Source: an uncultured Robinsoniella sp. (GTDB lineage: Bacteria > Bacillota > Clostridia > Lachnospirales > Lachnospiraceae). From it: a stretch of DNA of 42,476 nucleotides. The stretch covers positions 1 through 42,476 of the forward strand of contig UQCR01000058.1 of NCBI GenBank assembly GCA_900539655.1, in the 5' to 3' direction. Positions 1-7,829 of this stretch are shown piece after piece; positions within the stretch are counted from its first letter, which is position 1, and every line of letters starts with the position of its first letter. Under the pieces are notes generated by a model. The model saw only the letters and a list, made by a program, of their open reading frames with translations, did no database searches and was not told the origin of the DNA. Position numbers and translations under genes: made by a program.

Positions 1-19
1 CTCTGTGATTACTGTAATG

Positions 20-1702
20 CTACGATGTCTGCTCCCCGGCATTTGCCGTATTTGGATCCGTTGGCGCCTCGATGGGCGGCTGTCCATTTGCATCCGTCTG
101 AGGCGCATCCGTTGCTGGAGTCTGATTTGGCTCTGTTGTCGGTGTCTGCGGATCGGAAGGCGTCTGGTTTGGCTCTGTCTGAGGCGCATCCGTTGTCGGG
201 GTCTGATTTGGATCTGTAGATGGCGTCTGAGCCTCTGTTGTCGGCTGTGTCTGTGGCGTGGTTGCCCCGCCGCTGATCGCTGCCTGTACCGCATTCAGAT
301 CATTGGCTGCAATAGCGTTGCTGATCGCTGCTGCCTGATTCGGATCTGCCGTAGCTGTACCAACTTCATAACCTACCGGCGCTGCCTGATAGTAGCTGGA
401 GTTAATCTGTGTCTTCGTCGTTTCTCCATTTTCGGTAACATATTTCCAAAGTCTTGCTTCCTTACCGGTCAGAGCACTCTGGGTCTGCTGCAGGTATCCG
501 ACATTCTGGTTTGGATTGGCATACAGTGCGACACCTTCTGCACTAAAAGTCTTCAAGGTCTCACTTACATATTCCACCACCCGGTCAGCAGATCTTGTCT
601 CATGCCCGTAAATGGTGAAAGTTAATTCTCCTCCATAAGCAGAACCCGCCAGATAGATGGGGGCATCTGTATTATTTACAAAGACAAGGTCCATCAATCC
701 TTCTGCAATCGCAGCGTCCATGGATGGTTCCACATAAGTTACGATCATGGTGTGGTTGGATCTCTCGGTTACATCCAGTTCCGCAAGGAGCAATGCATTG
801 TATAGCGTGGTGGATACCTGGCAGATACCTCCGCCATAGCTGTCTACCACTCTGCCGCTTTCATAAGAGGGCGCCATTTCATATCCATTTTCTGCATTAA
901 ATGGAACCACTGCATCCGTTACAGAGAAGCTATCTCCCGGATAAAGCAAATGTCCGTTCAGAAGCTCCGCTCCTCTTTCTACATTCTGGTTTCTGCCCGA
1001 GGTAGAACCATAGTATGTAGTATAAGTTCCCAGAACATCTTCTACCTTAGATAATTCTTCATCTGAAAATTTAGGCTTATCCTGATTCACGGAAAGCGTA
1101 ACCGTTCCCGATTGCCCTTTAAAATCACTGTTCATATAATTGGTAATTGCATATACTGAATCTTCAACATTGATTTTCTGCCCAATGACACCAGGTACGA
1201 CCTCAAACTCACCGTTTTCTCTGGTCAGGCTGCCTTCCTGTGCTTCTTTTTCAAATACTTTGCACTTTGTCTCCACATAATTGCGTGCTGTGGAAGCATC
1301 TGCTGTATATTCCAGTTCAAACTTCGCAGGCTCATGCTGCAAATCTTTATTTTCTTTATAACGCTTAATCAGATTACCGGCTTTTCCAAGTTCTAATGCC
1401 TGTTCCACCACATCTGTATTCGCCCATTTTGCTCCCAGCTCCCCTGCTGTTGCCGTTGCTGTATCTGTGCCTACCTGAAGCGTAATAGAAGCCGATTCCA
1501 TTTTTGCTACTTCCGCTTTTACTGCTTCTTCCGCCTGTTCCTTTGTCATTCCGGATACATCAACTTCGCCAATATACACACCTTTGTTAATCGTACCGGA
1601 GGACTGTTCTGCATTGGCTGACAGGATGCTTCCCCCTGCTGCCAATACCACTGTCAGAACTACAGCTGGCAAAACCACCTTATTCCACTTCTTCATCTTC
1701 AT
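20..1702 (-). CDS. Secreted VanW-family protein with Pro/Thr-rich tail
   Basis: 560 residues. The N-terminus is a signal peptide or membrane anchor: basic MKMKKWNK, then a hydrophobic stretch at about 9-29. Residues about 40-210 resemble the peptidoglycan-binding-like region that commonly precedes VanW domains. The VanW domain covers about 235-370, with the hallmark GGGICQVSTTLYNA at 290-303 and a following SNHTMIVTYVEPSMDAA segment. The last 80 residues or so are a low-complexity T/P/Q/D/N tail with repeated PNQTP and DAPQT units, probably a wall-spanning spacer; no LPXTG motif is visible. The VanW domain's biochemical role is unknown; it was named from vancomycin-resistance clusters, but this setting gives no reason to infer resistance. 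The upstream GGGG lies 2 nt before this ATG and 8 nt before the next ATG (1696), so the true start may be 1696. It is the last gene of a minus-strand operon. Confidence 0.88.
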   Translation of the reverse strand: MKMKKWNKVVLPAVVLTVVLAAGGSILSANAEQSSGTINKGVYIGEVDVSGMTKEQAEEAVKAEVAKMESASITLQVGTDTATATAGELGAKWANTDVVEQALELGKAGNLIKRYKENKDLQHEPAKFELEYTADASTARNYVETKCKVFEKEAQEGSLTRENGEFEVVPGVIGQKINVEDSVYAITNYMNSDFKGQSGTVTLSVNQDKPKFSDEELSKVEDVLGTYTTYYGSTSGRNQNVERGAELLNGHLLYPGDSFSVTDAVVPFNAENGYEMAPSYESGRVVDSYGGGICQVSTTLYNALLLAELDVTERSNHTMIVTYVEPSMDAAIAEGLMDLVFVNNTDAPIYLAGSAYGGELTFTIYGHETRSADRVVEYVSETLKTFSAEGVALYANPNQNVGYLQQTQSALTGKEARLWKYVTENGETTKTQINSSYYQAAPVGYEVGTATADPNQAAAISNAIAANDLNAVQAAISGGATTPQTQPTTEAQTPSTDPNQTPTTDAPQTEPNQTPSDPQTPTTEPNQTPATDAPQTDANGQPPIEAPTDPNTANAGEQTS

Positions 1703-1711
1703 TTCCCCTTC

Positions 1712-1819
1712 TTAAATAAATAATTCCAAAACCATAGGTACCACCATAGCCAACACAATGACTACAATAATAGCAGCTGCAATAATACGCTTTGTCTTAT
1801 TATTGTGAAAATTCATCAT
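1712..1819 (-). CDS. Small single-pass membrane protein, 35 residues (hypothetical)
   Basis: I read this short frame directly. It begins ATGATG and encodes MMNFHNNKTKRI, then a hydrophobic run IIAAAIIVVIVLAMVVPMVL, ending ELFI and TAA. A basic N-terminus followed by one transmembrane helix suggests a tail-anchored or single-pass membrane microprotein. A strong ribosome binding site (AGGTGAT on the minus strand, about 1823-1831) lies upstream. It sits 6 bases after the exonuclease stop and 9 bases before the vanW-family start, so it looks like a genuine operon member rather than spacer. Tiny hydrophobic proteins of this kind are frequent in Firmicutes; Listeria Prli42 is a known tail-anchored example, though similarity to it is only in architecture. 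Function unknown. The start could be either of the two adjacent ATGs. Confidence 0.6.
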   Translation of the reverse strand: MMNFHNNKTKRIIAAAIIVVIVLAMVVPMVLELFI

Positions 1820-1825
1820 AGGAAA

Positions 1826-2542
1826 TCACCTCTTAATCCTTCCATATTCTAGTATTATTTTATCTATCAATCTAGAGGCATCATTTCTGGTCATGCTCTC
1901 GATTGTGACGTCCAGTTCTATTCTATGATATTTTACCAAATCTATCAAGTAAACTTTTTGAGAATTTGTTATAGGACTCTGTTTTTTCACCTGAAATATC
2001 AGTTCCTGAGGAATAAACGCCCTTGGAATTGCCCTTGCATACTCATTTGCCAGAAGCTTATACAGCTCACTTGATGAAAGCGCATCATCCAGCGCTCGGT
2101 GATGACGCTCCTGACCGATCCCAAAGTGGCAGCACAGCGAAGTCAGGCTTTTGCTGGGTACATCATCCAGGCACTGTCTCGCAATCTTCAGGGTATCAAT
2201 GCCCTTTTTCTCAAAAGACAATTTATAATTAACCGCCTGACGTTTGACAAAGCTGTAATCAAATATGATATTGTGTCCAAGCAAAGGCAGCCCATCACAG
2301 AAATCCACCAGCGTCCTGACCGCTGTCTCCGTAGATTCTGCATTTTTCATCATAGAATCATCGATTCCTGTCAATTCCTTTACTTTATCAGGAATGCGCA
2401 TCTGGCAGTCCACAAAAGTTTCATATGTATCCGTAATTTCCCCACCTATTACCTTTACCGCACCGATTTCCAGAATTCTATCCCGGTTGGGATTTAATCC
2501 GGTGGTTTCCAGATCCAGCGCAACATAATTTTCACTCATCAT
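1826..2542 (-). CDS. DEDDh 3'-5' exonuclease (DnaQ / PolC-epsilon-like)
   Basis: 238 residues of the RNase T/DnaQ exonuclease fold. The catalytic metal ligands are visible: D10 and E12 in ALDLETTG, D95 in GHNIIFDYSF, and the terminal H148-x-A-x-x-D motif in HHRALDDA, giving the DEDDh order. It is a stand-alone exonuclease domain plus about 65 extra C-terminal residues, without polymerase or helicase parts; it could proofread or trim DNA or RNA 3' ends. Its ATG overlaps the nth stop codon by 4 nt (ATGA), implying translational coupling with the endonuclease III gene. That linkage suggests a DNA-repair role, but family membership alone does not decide between DNA and RNA substrates. Confidence 0.88.
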   Translation of the reverse strand: MMSENYVALDLETTGLNPNRDRILEIGAVKVIGGEITDTYETFVDCQMRIPDKVKELTGIDDSMMKNAESTETAVRTLVDFCDGLPLLGHNIIFDYSFVKRQAVNYKLSFEKKGIDTLKIARQCLDDVPSKSLTSLCCHFGIGQERHHRALDDALSSSELYKLLANEYARAIPRAFIPQELIFQVKKQSPITNSQKVYLIDLVKYHRIELDVTIESMTRNDASRLIDKIILEYGRIKR

Positions 2543-3198
2543 TTTATTTTCTTCCCTTTATTTTTCTTGATTTTTTCCTTATGTTCAAGACAATAATCGG
2601 TTAGGAAACATTCTTCACATTTAGGTCCACGGGCAAAACAGATCTGTCTTCCAAATGTAATAATCTGTATATTATAAAGTATCCAGTGATCCTTAGGAAG
2701 TACTTTCATCAGTTCAAACTCTACCTTTTCCGGATCATCTTCTTTCGTAAGCCCCAGCCTTTTGGAAATACGCTTCACATGGGTATCCACTACGATGCTT
2801 GGCTGGTTAAAAATATTTCCACGGATTACATTCGCCGTTTTTCTGCCCACACCAGCCAGAGCTGTGAGGTCTTCCAGTGAATCCGGTACTTCTCCGTTGT
2901 ATTTTTGTACAAGCGTATTGGTACAGGAGATAATATTCTTAGCTTTGTTATGATAAAAGCCCGTTGGCTTAATATCCTGCTCTAATTCTTTTAAGTCTGC
3001 ATTTGCAAACTTTTCCACCGTGTCATATTTTTTAAATAGATCTTTGGTAACAATATTTACTCTGGCATCCGTACACTGGGCACTGAGCATGGTTGCAATC
3101 AGCAGCTGCCACGGCGTTTCATGATCCAGATAACATTTGTATTCTCTTGTATATACTTCATCCAGTTTATCCAGAATCGCTTTTGTTCTTTTTGTCAT
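2539..3198 (-). CDS. nth: Endonuclease III (base-excision repair DNA glycosylase/AP lyase)
   Basis: 219 residues from the chosen start, close to the usual length for Nth. The helix-hairpin-helix LAGVGRKTANVI carries the catalytic lysine K120; the catalytic aspartate is D138 in IVVDTHV. Four cysteines at 187, 194, 197 and 203 give the C-x6-C-x2-C-x5-C iron-sulfur loop. The enzyme removes oxidised pyrimidines and cleaves the abasic site. The open frame continues upstream to 3297, but the ATG at 3198 is preceded by AGGAG at ideal spacing and begins at the conserved N-terminus (MTKRTKAILD), so the 33-residue extension is rejected. It lies 70 bp downstream of the DUF4080 gene and overlaps the exonuclease gene by 4 nt. 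Confidence 0.95.
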   Translation of the reverse strand: MTKRTKAILDKLDEVYTREYKCYLDHETPWQLLIATMLSAQCTDARVNIVTKDLFKKYDTVEKFANADLKELEQDIKPTGFYHNKAKNIISCTNTLVQKYNGEVPDSLEDLTALAGVGRKTANVIRGNIFNQPSIVVDTHVKRISKRLGLTKEDDPEKVEFELMKVLPKDHWILYNIQIITFGRQICFARGPKCEECFLTDYCLEHKEKIKKNKGKKIK

Positions 3199-3268
3199 CC
3201 TTACTCCTATCTGATCGTAAATAAAGTTAATATTTACAGTTGGTACTTTCTGTCCGCCAACCATAAAT

Positions 3269-5008
3269 TCAGACTTTATGAACTGACCCAAAATCAATTA
3301 CAGTAACTGCTGCGTCATCACTCAGCGGATTCCTGCTGCGGTAATCGAATACCACGCCGAAGCACCCTTCCTGGAGCTGATCCAGCACCTGGTGATGGAA
3401 CACTTCAAAATGTGTCATCTTCGATAACTGCTTATAATTATATCCCTCATACCCCTTTAAACAGGCGGGATTCTCTGCTTCCTTTTTATAAAAACTGTAG
3501 ATGCGCTCTTTATGATCTCCCGGATCAGATGCCCAGGACGGCCTGCTTTTGCTATTTTCCCGTAAATACAGATCCAGCAACAGCAGTTCATCATAGATTG
3601 CCGCATTTTTTTCGTCCTGTTCTACTGCAAAGCTTCGCAAATGATCAATTCTTGACATGCGGGAATGTTTCATTCCTCCCAGACCTTTTCGGTCATAGTA
3701 ATCCGCCAGCTGCTCAAACATCTCATATGCTGACCCAAAAGCCCTTTCCAGAAATCGAACGGTATGGGCAAACTGAAGGCTGTTATAATATACCTCTACC
3801 ATCTCTTCCACTGCCTTTAGCTTCAACACTTCCTCGTAGGAAAGCCATTTTGTGCTCAGCACCTCATACTGAGGACGGGACTTATAGGCAATTCCATATT
3901 GTGCGGCATTCTGATGCATCTTCGATCCCTTTAACACCTTCAAAAATCCCAGCTGAAACTGGTCCGGCCGCAGGGCATATACATCATTAAAAGACTGAAT
4001 AAAGCGGTCATAATCTTCATAGGGCAGCCCTGCTATCAAATCCAGATGCTGATGTATATTTTTACCCTCATGAATCCGTGCCACAATGTGCTTTAGGGAT
4101 TCAAAATCCATGACACGGTCAATTTCCTGTATTGTCTCCATATTCGTAGACTGCACACCGATTTCCAGCTGTACCAGTCCCGGGCGCAATGTCCCAAGCA
4201 GCTGCAGTTCTTCCTCATTCAGGAGATCCGCCGCAATCTCAAAATGGAAATTTGTTATTCCATTATCATGTTCCCGGATATAATTCCAGATTCCCTGGGC
4301 ATGTCTGTGGTTGCAGTTAAAGGTACGATCCACAAATTTAACCTGGGGCACCTGATGATCTAAGAAGAATTGTAATTCTGCCTCTACCAGTGACAGGCTT
4401 CGAAACCGCAGCTTCTTATCTATAGAAGAAAGGCAGTAACTGCAGGAAAATGGACATCCCCTGCTGCTCTCATAGTAAACAATCTTATTAGTAAAGTCCT
4501 TCATGTCGCCGTACATAAACGGTAAAGTATCCATATCCATAACAGGATTACAGGGATTTTGTACAATCTCATTCCGGTCATTACGATACGTAATTCCCCT
4601 GACGTTCCCAAGTTCACCACCCCGCACATAATACCCGGACAGGTCATAAAAGGTCTGTTCCCCTTCCCCGGTCATAACTCCGCTAACCTGGGGATACGCT
4701 TCCAGAAACGTTACCGCATCAAAGGAAACTTCAGGCCCCCCTGCCCAAATCCTGGTATCCGGCAGAACTTTAGCCAGATCCTCTATTAAAATCTTCACAA
4801 ATTCCAGATTCCAAATATAGCAGGAAAATGCGATGACATCCGGTTTTTTCTTATATATATCCTGTAGGATATCATCCGTATAATGATTTATCGTATATTC
4901 TGCAATTTCAATATGCTCCTCAAATTCTCTGGCAAAGGCCCGCAGACTGTAAACAGCCAGATTCGAGTGAATATATTTCGCATTAATTGCAGTTAAAAGT
5001 AACTTCAT
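3269..5008 (-). CDS. B12-binding-domain radical SAM protein, DUF4080 family
   Basis: 579 residues. The N-terminal half (about 1-130) is a cobalamin-binding Rossmann-like domain, with LLLTAINAKYIHSNLAVYSL at its start and WAGGPEVSF at about 88-96. A radical SAM domain follows with the canonical C185-x3-C189-x2-C192 cluster motif in SSRGCPFSCSYC. The remaining region (about 400-579) matches the DUF4080 extension. Members are probably B12-dependent radical SAM enzymes, but no substrate is established. The open frame begins at a TTG at 5032; ATG 5008 is preferred because a G-run lies at SD distance and the B12-domain starts there. It is the first gene of the operon leading to nth, the exonuclease and vanW-family genes. 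The 5' end lies behind a TTGAAA-N16-TATACT promoter. Confidence 0.88.
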   Translation of the reverse strand: MKLLLTAINAKYIHSNLAVYSLRAFAREFEEHIEIAEYTINHYTDDILQDIYKKKPDVIAFSCYIWNLEFVKILIEDLAKVLPDTRIWAGGPEVSFDAVTFLEAYPQVSGVMTGEGEQTFYDLSGYYVRGGELGNVRGITYRNDRNEIVQNPCNPVMDMDTLPFMYGDMKDFTNKIVYYESSRGCPFSCSYCLSSIDKKLRFRSLSLVEAELQFFLDHQVPQVKFVDRTFNCNHRHAQGIWNYIREHDNGITNFHFEIAADLLNEEELQLLGTLRPGLVQLEIGVQSTNMETIQEIDRVMDFESLKHIVARIHEGKNIHQHLDLIAGLPYEDYDRFIQSFNDVYALRPDQFQLGFLKVLKGSKMHQNAAQYGIAYKSRPQYEVLSTKWLSYEEVLKLKAVEEMVEVYYNSLQFAHTVRFLERAFGSAYEMFEQLADYYDRKGLGGMKHSRMSRIDHLRSFAVEQDEKNAAIYDELLLLDLYLRENSKSRPSWASDPGDHKERIYSFYKKEAENPACLKGYEGYNYKQLSKMTHFEVFHHQVLDQLQEGCFGVVFDYRSRNPLSDDAAVTVIDFGSVHKV

Positions 5009-5074
5009 AGTTAATACCCCCAAATAGCGCAAGCCGGCTCAAACTTGTTTCCTGCGTTTTATTCATACCTTTTT

Positions 5075-5102
5075 AGTATAACATACTCAGATGGATTTTC
5101 AA
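5075..5102 (-). promoter_or_regulatory. Candidate sigma-A promoter of the DUF4080-nth operon
   Basis: On the minus strand TTGAAA (5097-5102) is followed after 16 nt by TATACT (5075-5080). It lies about 67 nt upstream of the ATG at 5008. Confidence 0.55.
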
Positions 5103-5301
5103 CTGGGATAAACGACAAAAAATGAGAATTTATGCGGTTGCAAATTATATATTTCTCAAGTTCCCATAAACCTTATAAAAGAATGAATTTAGAATGTGCG
5201 CACATCTCCATATACAGAATCAGGGGCAGACAATCGTCCGCCCCTGGCTTTCCTGAATCCAATGCTATATCATATAAATCCTTCTACAAAGCATAAAACC
5301 A
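5103..5301. other. Intergenic stretch between radical SAM and oleate hydratase genes
   Basis: About 200 bases with no gene. It holds a perfect 12-bp palindrome ATGTGCGCACAT (5194-5205) and the stem-loop annotated at 5221-5246. The rest is AT-rich without a recognisable element. Confidence 0.5.
5221..5246 (-). terminator. Stem-loop, probable transcription terminator of oleate hydratase gene
   Basis: Arms of 11 nt with one mismatch (CAGGGGCAGAC / GTCCGCCCCTG) around a 4-nt loop, 56 bp after the oleate hydratase stop. The stem is GC-rich, but no strong T-run follows on the minus strand, so it may be a weak terminator or a 3'-end-stabilising hairpin. Confidence 0.45.
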
Positions 5302-7035
5302 TTATCTATAAGCCGTCTTTAATGCCACCGCCAGCACCTTTGGATTTTTCTTATACTGTGTAACCGGGCAGATTTTCTTATTGATGCGCAGCAGTTTATA
5401 GATTGCAATTCTTGCAGCTCTCACTGAATATTCTTCTGTAAACACCATATCTTCCGGTATTTCCACAAACTGGCTGATCATAGCAAAATTTGTAGAGTTA
5501 GACGGTACTACTTTTGGTCTGTCTGTCATTTTTCTTGGCTCAAACTGAGCATCAATATATGGCATCATACACGGAATTACATTTACCACATCTTCCATAA
5601 TCTCATCGATTTTATCTTCAAAGTGCAGATGATGAAGCAGCTCTGTCAATAACTCCTCACCTGTACAATCCCGCATAGCCTTGGGCACATAATCCCCGAC
5701 CTTATCTGTATACAGTCCGTATCCCCAGAAAATAGTCTGATCCGCCGGCTGATTCTTAAAATGTGGCTGCGCTGCCACTACAATGCTCATCAGCCAGTTG
5801 GAATCCTTGAATGTCATCAGAGCACCGCTTCCTGGTATATTCGTAGAGAATTTTTCAATCATCTTCAGCAGCTTATTGCCTTTGCAGGTAACAGTAAAAC
5901 TTTCCCAGTTTGTCTCTTCTGGTTTTGTAAAGAATGGAGCCGGATTGCCAAGGCCATCCTTTTTGGCAGCGACTTTCTTCCAAAGTTCACCGGAAATGGG
6001 ATTTTCCGGTTTGTATTCAGCCGGTGTACTGAAGTCTCCAAGGGTAGCACTATCTGTCATACAGCCATTTGTCATAATGCACAGATCCCCTTCTTTTAAT
6101 TCCACAACACTTTCTTCACCATCTTTTAAAATATGCATTGCGGTAGCCGTGATGGAGTATCCATCTGCAAAATCGATGTCTGTTACCGTTGCATTCGTTA
6201 CGAAATCCACGCCATGAGCTTCGAGGTAAGAACGGATTGGCAGAATCACAGAGTCGTACTGGTTAAACTGCGTCCTGGTCACACCTTCCAGCGTCTCAAT
6301 TCTCGGGAATTCAAAAATCATTCTTTCCATATAGCGTTTGAATTCAAATAAACTGGACCATTTCTGAAATGCAAATGTTGTCTGCCACATATACCAGAAG
6401 TTCGTCTCGAAGAAATGCGGCGTGTCCTTAAACCAATCCAGAATTGTCATATCATCCAGTTCATTCTCCGGAGTGATCATTAATTTTCCAAGAGTCATGC
6501 GGTCGTCATTGTTGAATCCCATACTCTTAACATCCTGGATCACACCATCTTTGTCAATAAGACGTGCTTTCGCATGAGTCGGATGTGCATGGTCAAAACT
6601 TAAAATTTCTTCCGTCACGCTCTTTCCCGGATATTCCAGAGACGGAATGCTTTTAAATAATTCCCAGAAGTTCTCATAGGTTTCTTCATTTAACATACGG
6701 CCCCCGCGGCATACGAATCCACCCGCTGGTGTACCGATTCCGTCATTGCTGCCTCCAAGAATGTGCATTCCTTCGTAGATATGGATGTTTTCCCCTTTAA
6801 AGTGTCCGTCTCTGATCGCATAAGCAGCCCCAGCCATTGAAGCCAGACCGCCGCCTACGAAATGTATCTGTTTATCTCCATGGTCAATTTCTTCGTTGAA
6901 GTCATATTCATAGTCTTCTTGCTGCTTGTTCTCTTCTTTTTGGTCTCTGGATTTTTTATAAGCGGTTGCCGCTACGGCAGCACCTCCTATAATGACGCCT
7001 GTTTTAACTAATTTCTTCCATGTTTTTTTAGCCAT
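5302..7035 (-). CDS. ohyA: Membrane-anchored oleate hydratase (MCRA family, FAD-dependent)
   Basis: 577 residues of the myosin-cross-reactive-antigen family, which hydrates the cis-9 bond of oleic and related acids to 10-hydroxy fatty acids. The FAD/dinucleotide-binding signature IHFVGGGLASMAG lies at about 57-69; RGGRMLNEETYE at about 110-121 is the family loop that contacts FAD and carries an acidic catalytic-type residue. Unlike the textbook enzymes, residues 1-30 are basic-hydrophobic-basic (KKLVK, then TGVIIGGAAVAATAY, then KK), predicting a membrane anchor or interfacial helix, followed by a charged linker (about 28-55). ATG 7035 is preferred over the ATG at 7086 because GAGGT stands before it. 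It is downstream of a TetR gene and two ABC exporter genes. Likely role: detoxifying host or dietary unsaturated fatty acids at the membrane. Confidence 0.92.
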   Translation of the reverse strand: MAKKTWKKLVKTGVIIGGAAVAATAYKKSRDQKEENKQQEDYEYDFNEEIDHGDKQIHFVGGGLASMAGAAYAIRDGHFKGENIHIYEGMHILGGSNDGIGTPAGGFVCRGGRMLNEETYENFWELFKSIPSLEYPGKSVTEEILSFDHAHPTHAKARLIDKDGVIQDVKSMGFNNDDRMTLGKLMITPENELDDMTILDWFKDTPHFFETNFWYMWQTTFAFQKWSSLFEFKRYMERMIFEFPRIETLEGVTRTQFNQYDSVILPIRSYLEAHGVDFVTNATVTDIDFADGYSITATAMHILKDGEESVVELKEGDLCIMTNGCMTDSATLGDFSTPAEYKPENPISGELWKKVAAKKDGLGNPAPFFTKPEETNWESFTVTCKGNKLLKMIEKFSTNIPGSGALMTFKDSNWLMSIVVAAQPHFKNQPADQTIFWGYGLYTDKVGDYVPKAMRDCTGEELLTELLHHLHFEDKIDEIMEDVVNVIPCMMPYIDAQFEPRKMTDRPKVVPSNSTNFAMISQFVEIPEDMVFTEEYSVRAARIAIYKLLRINKKICPVTQYKKNPKVLAVALKTAYR

Positions 7036-7125
7036 AATCTTTACCTCATTTCTTTGTTTTGCAGGTTTAAATTTACTAATTTTCAATTATTATCTCTTAT
7101 TGTTCCCTTATGGCTAAATTATAAA

Positions 7126-7167
7126 ACAGGCAATTCAAAATGTAACTAGACATTTTGAACTGCCTGT
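7126..7167. repeat. 18-bp inverted repeat: tetR-operon terminator and/or operator of the oleate hydratase gene
   Basis: Arms 7126-7143 and 7150-7167 are complementary at 17 of 18 positions around a 6-nt spacer. On the minus strand the hairpin is followed by TTTATAATTT, so it can act as a rho-independent terminator for the ABC-ABC-tetR transcript. That T-rich tail also contains a perfect TATAAT (minus strand), the best -10 candidate for the oleate hydratase gene, so the downstream arm would lie between its -35 and -10 regions, where a repressor would bind. The two readings are not exclusive. Confidence 0.6.
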
Positions 7168-7237
7168 CTAAATGCGCTTGAAATTCACATCATTCATCCA
7201 CATGTCCCGATAAATGCAATTTGCAAACACATCCCAA

Positions 7238-7798
7238 TCAGATTTCATTTCCGCTGTATCGTTCATAAGCAGCTTTTTCACTGCTTAAAACCAGCCCCTT
7301 CATAAACTTCACGAATACTGCCGGTTCTTCTTTCATGCCCCGTTTCATCCAGTCAATCACAATCCCGCATGCCCCGTGGGCAAAAAATCCGGCATAAAAC
7401 TTTTTATCAGGTTTGGAAAGTTTTTCTCTTGTATCCAAAGCTTCTATAGCTTCTCCGAAAAGTTCGGTTGTTACATGAAACAAATGCTCCTGAAAGCTAT
7501 CCTGTGCATAACGGATGGTGTTTTGGTAAAAATAGCTTTCTTCCTGAATTTTTACCAGCATCCTGCACAGATGTCCGTCCCAGTTGTCAAAATCAATCCC
7601 TTTCACAAGATCTGCAAAAATATCCTGGTAGTATACCCAGTTAAGGAGTTCGTATTTATCCTGAAAATGATAGTAAAAAGTCTGTCTGTTATAGCCACTG
7701 ACCGCCGTGATATCCGAAACGGATATCTTATCAAAAGGCTTTTTCCTCGCAAGCTGTTTTAAAGCCTGCCCCATATCTTCTTTCGCATTTGATTCCAT
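7238..7798 (-). CDS. TetR-family transcriptional regulator (DhaS / TetR_C_8-like)
   Basis: 186 residues. The N-terminal TetR DNA-binding domain occupies about 8-60; its helix-turn-helix reads ISVSDITAVSGYNRQTFYYHF, with the family-typical YYHF end of the recognition helix followed by DKYELLNWVY. The C-terminal ligand-binding half resembles regulators of the DhaS/TetR_C_8 type. AGGAGG sits before the ATG. It is 31 bp downstream of the second ABC gene, so it is probably cotranscribed with the exporter and may autoregulate. Its position between the exporter and the oleate hydratase suggests sensing of a fatty acid or other amphiphile, an inference only; the nearest operator candidate is the inverted repeat at 7126-7167. 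Confidence 0.87.
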   Translation of the reverse strand: MESNAKEDMGQALKQLARKKPFDKISVSDITAVSGYNRQTFYYHFQDKYELLNWVYYQDIFADLVKGIDFDNWDGHLCRMLVKIQEESYFYQNTIRYAQDSFQEHLFHVTTELFGEAIEALDTREKLSKPDKKFYAGFFAHGACGIVIDWMKRGMKEEPAVFVKFMKGLVLSSEKAAYERYSGNEI

Positions 7799-7829
7799 AC
7801 AACATACCTCCTAACTAACTATCCATCTG

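Noticed and set aside
5..625. 206-residue plus-strand frame over the vanW-family tail
   Set aside because: It is antisense to a low-complexity coding region and is composed mostly of R, C, L and W without a domain or SD.
20..1702. Vancomycin resistance gene reading of the VanW-family protein
   Set aside because: No vanHAX, VanY or two-component partner is nearby; VanW domains are widespread in non-resistant Firmicutes.
3199..3297. N-terminal extension of nth
   Set aside because: The ATG at 3198 has an ideal SD and matches the family start.
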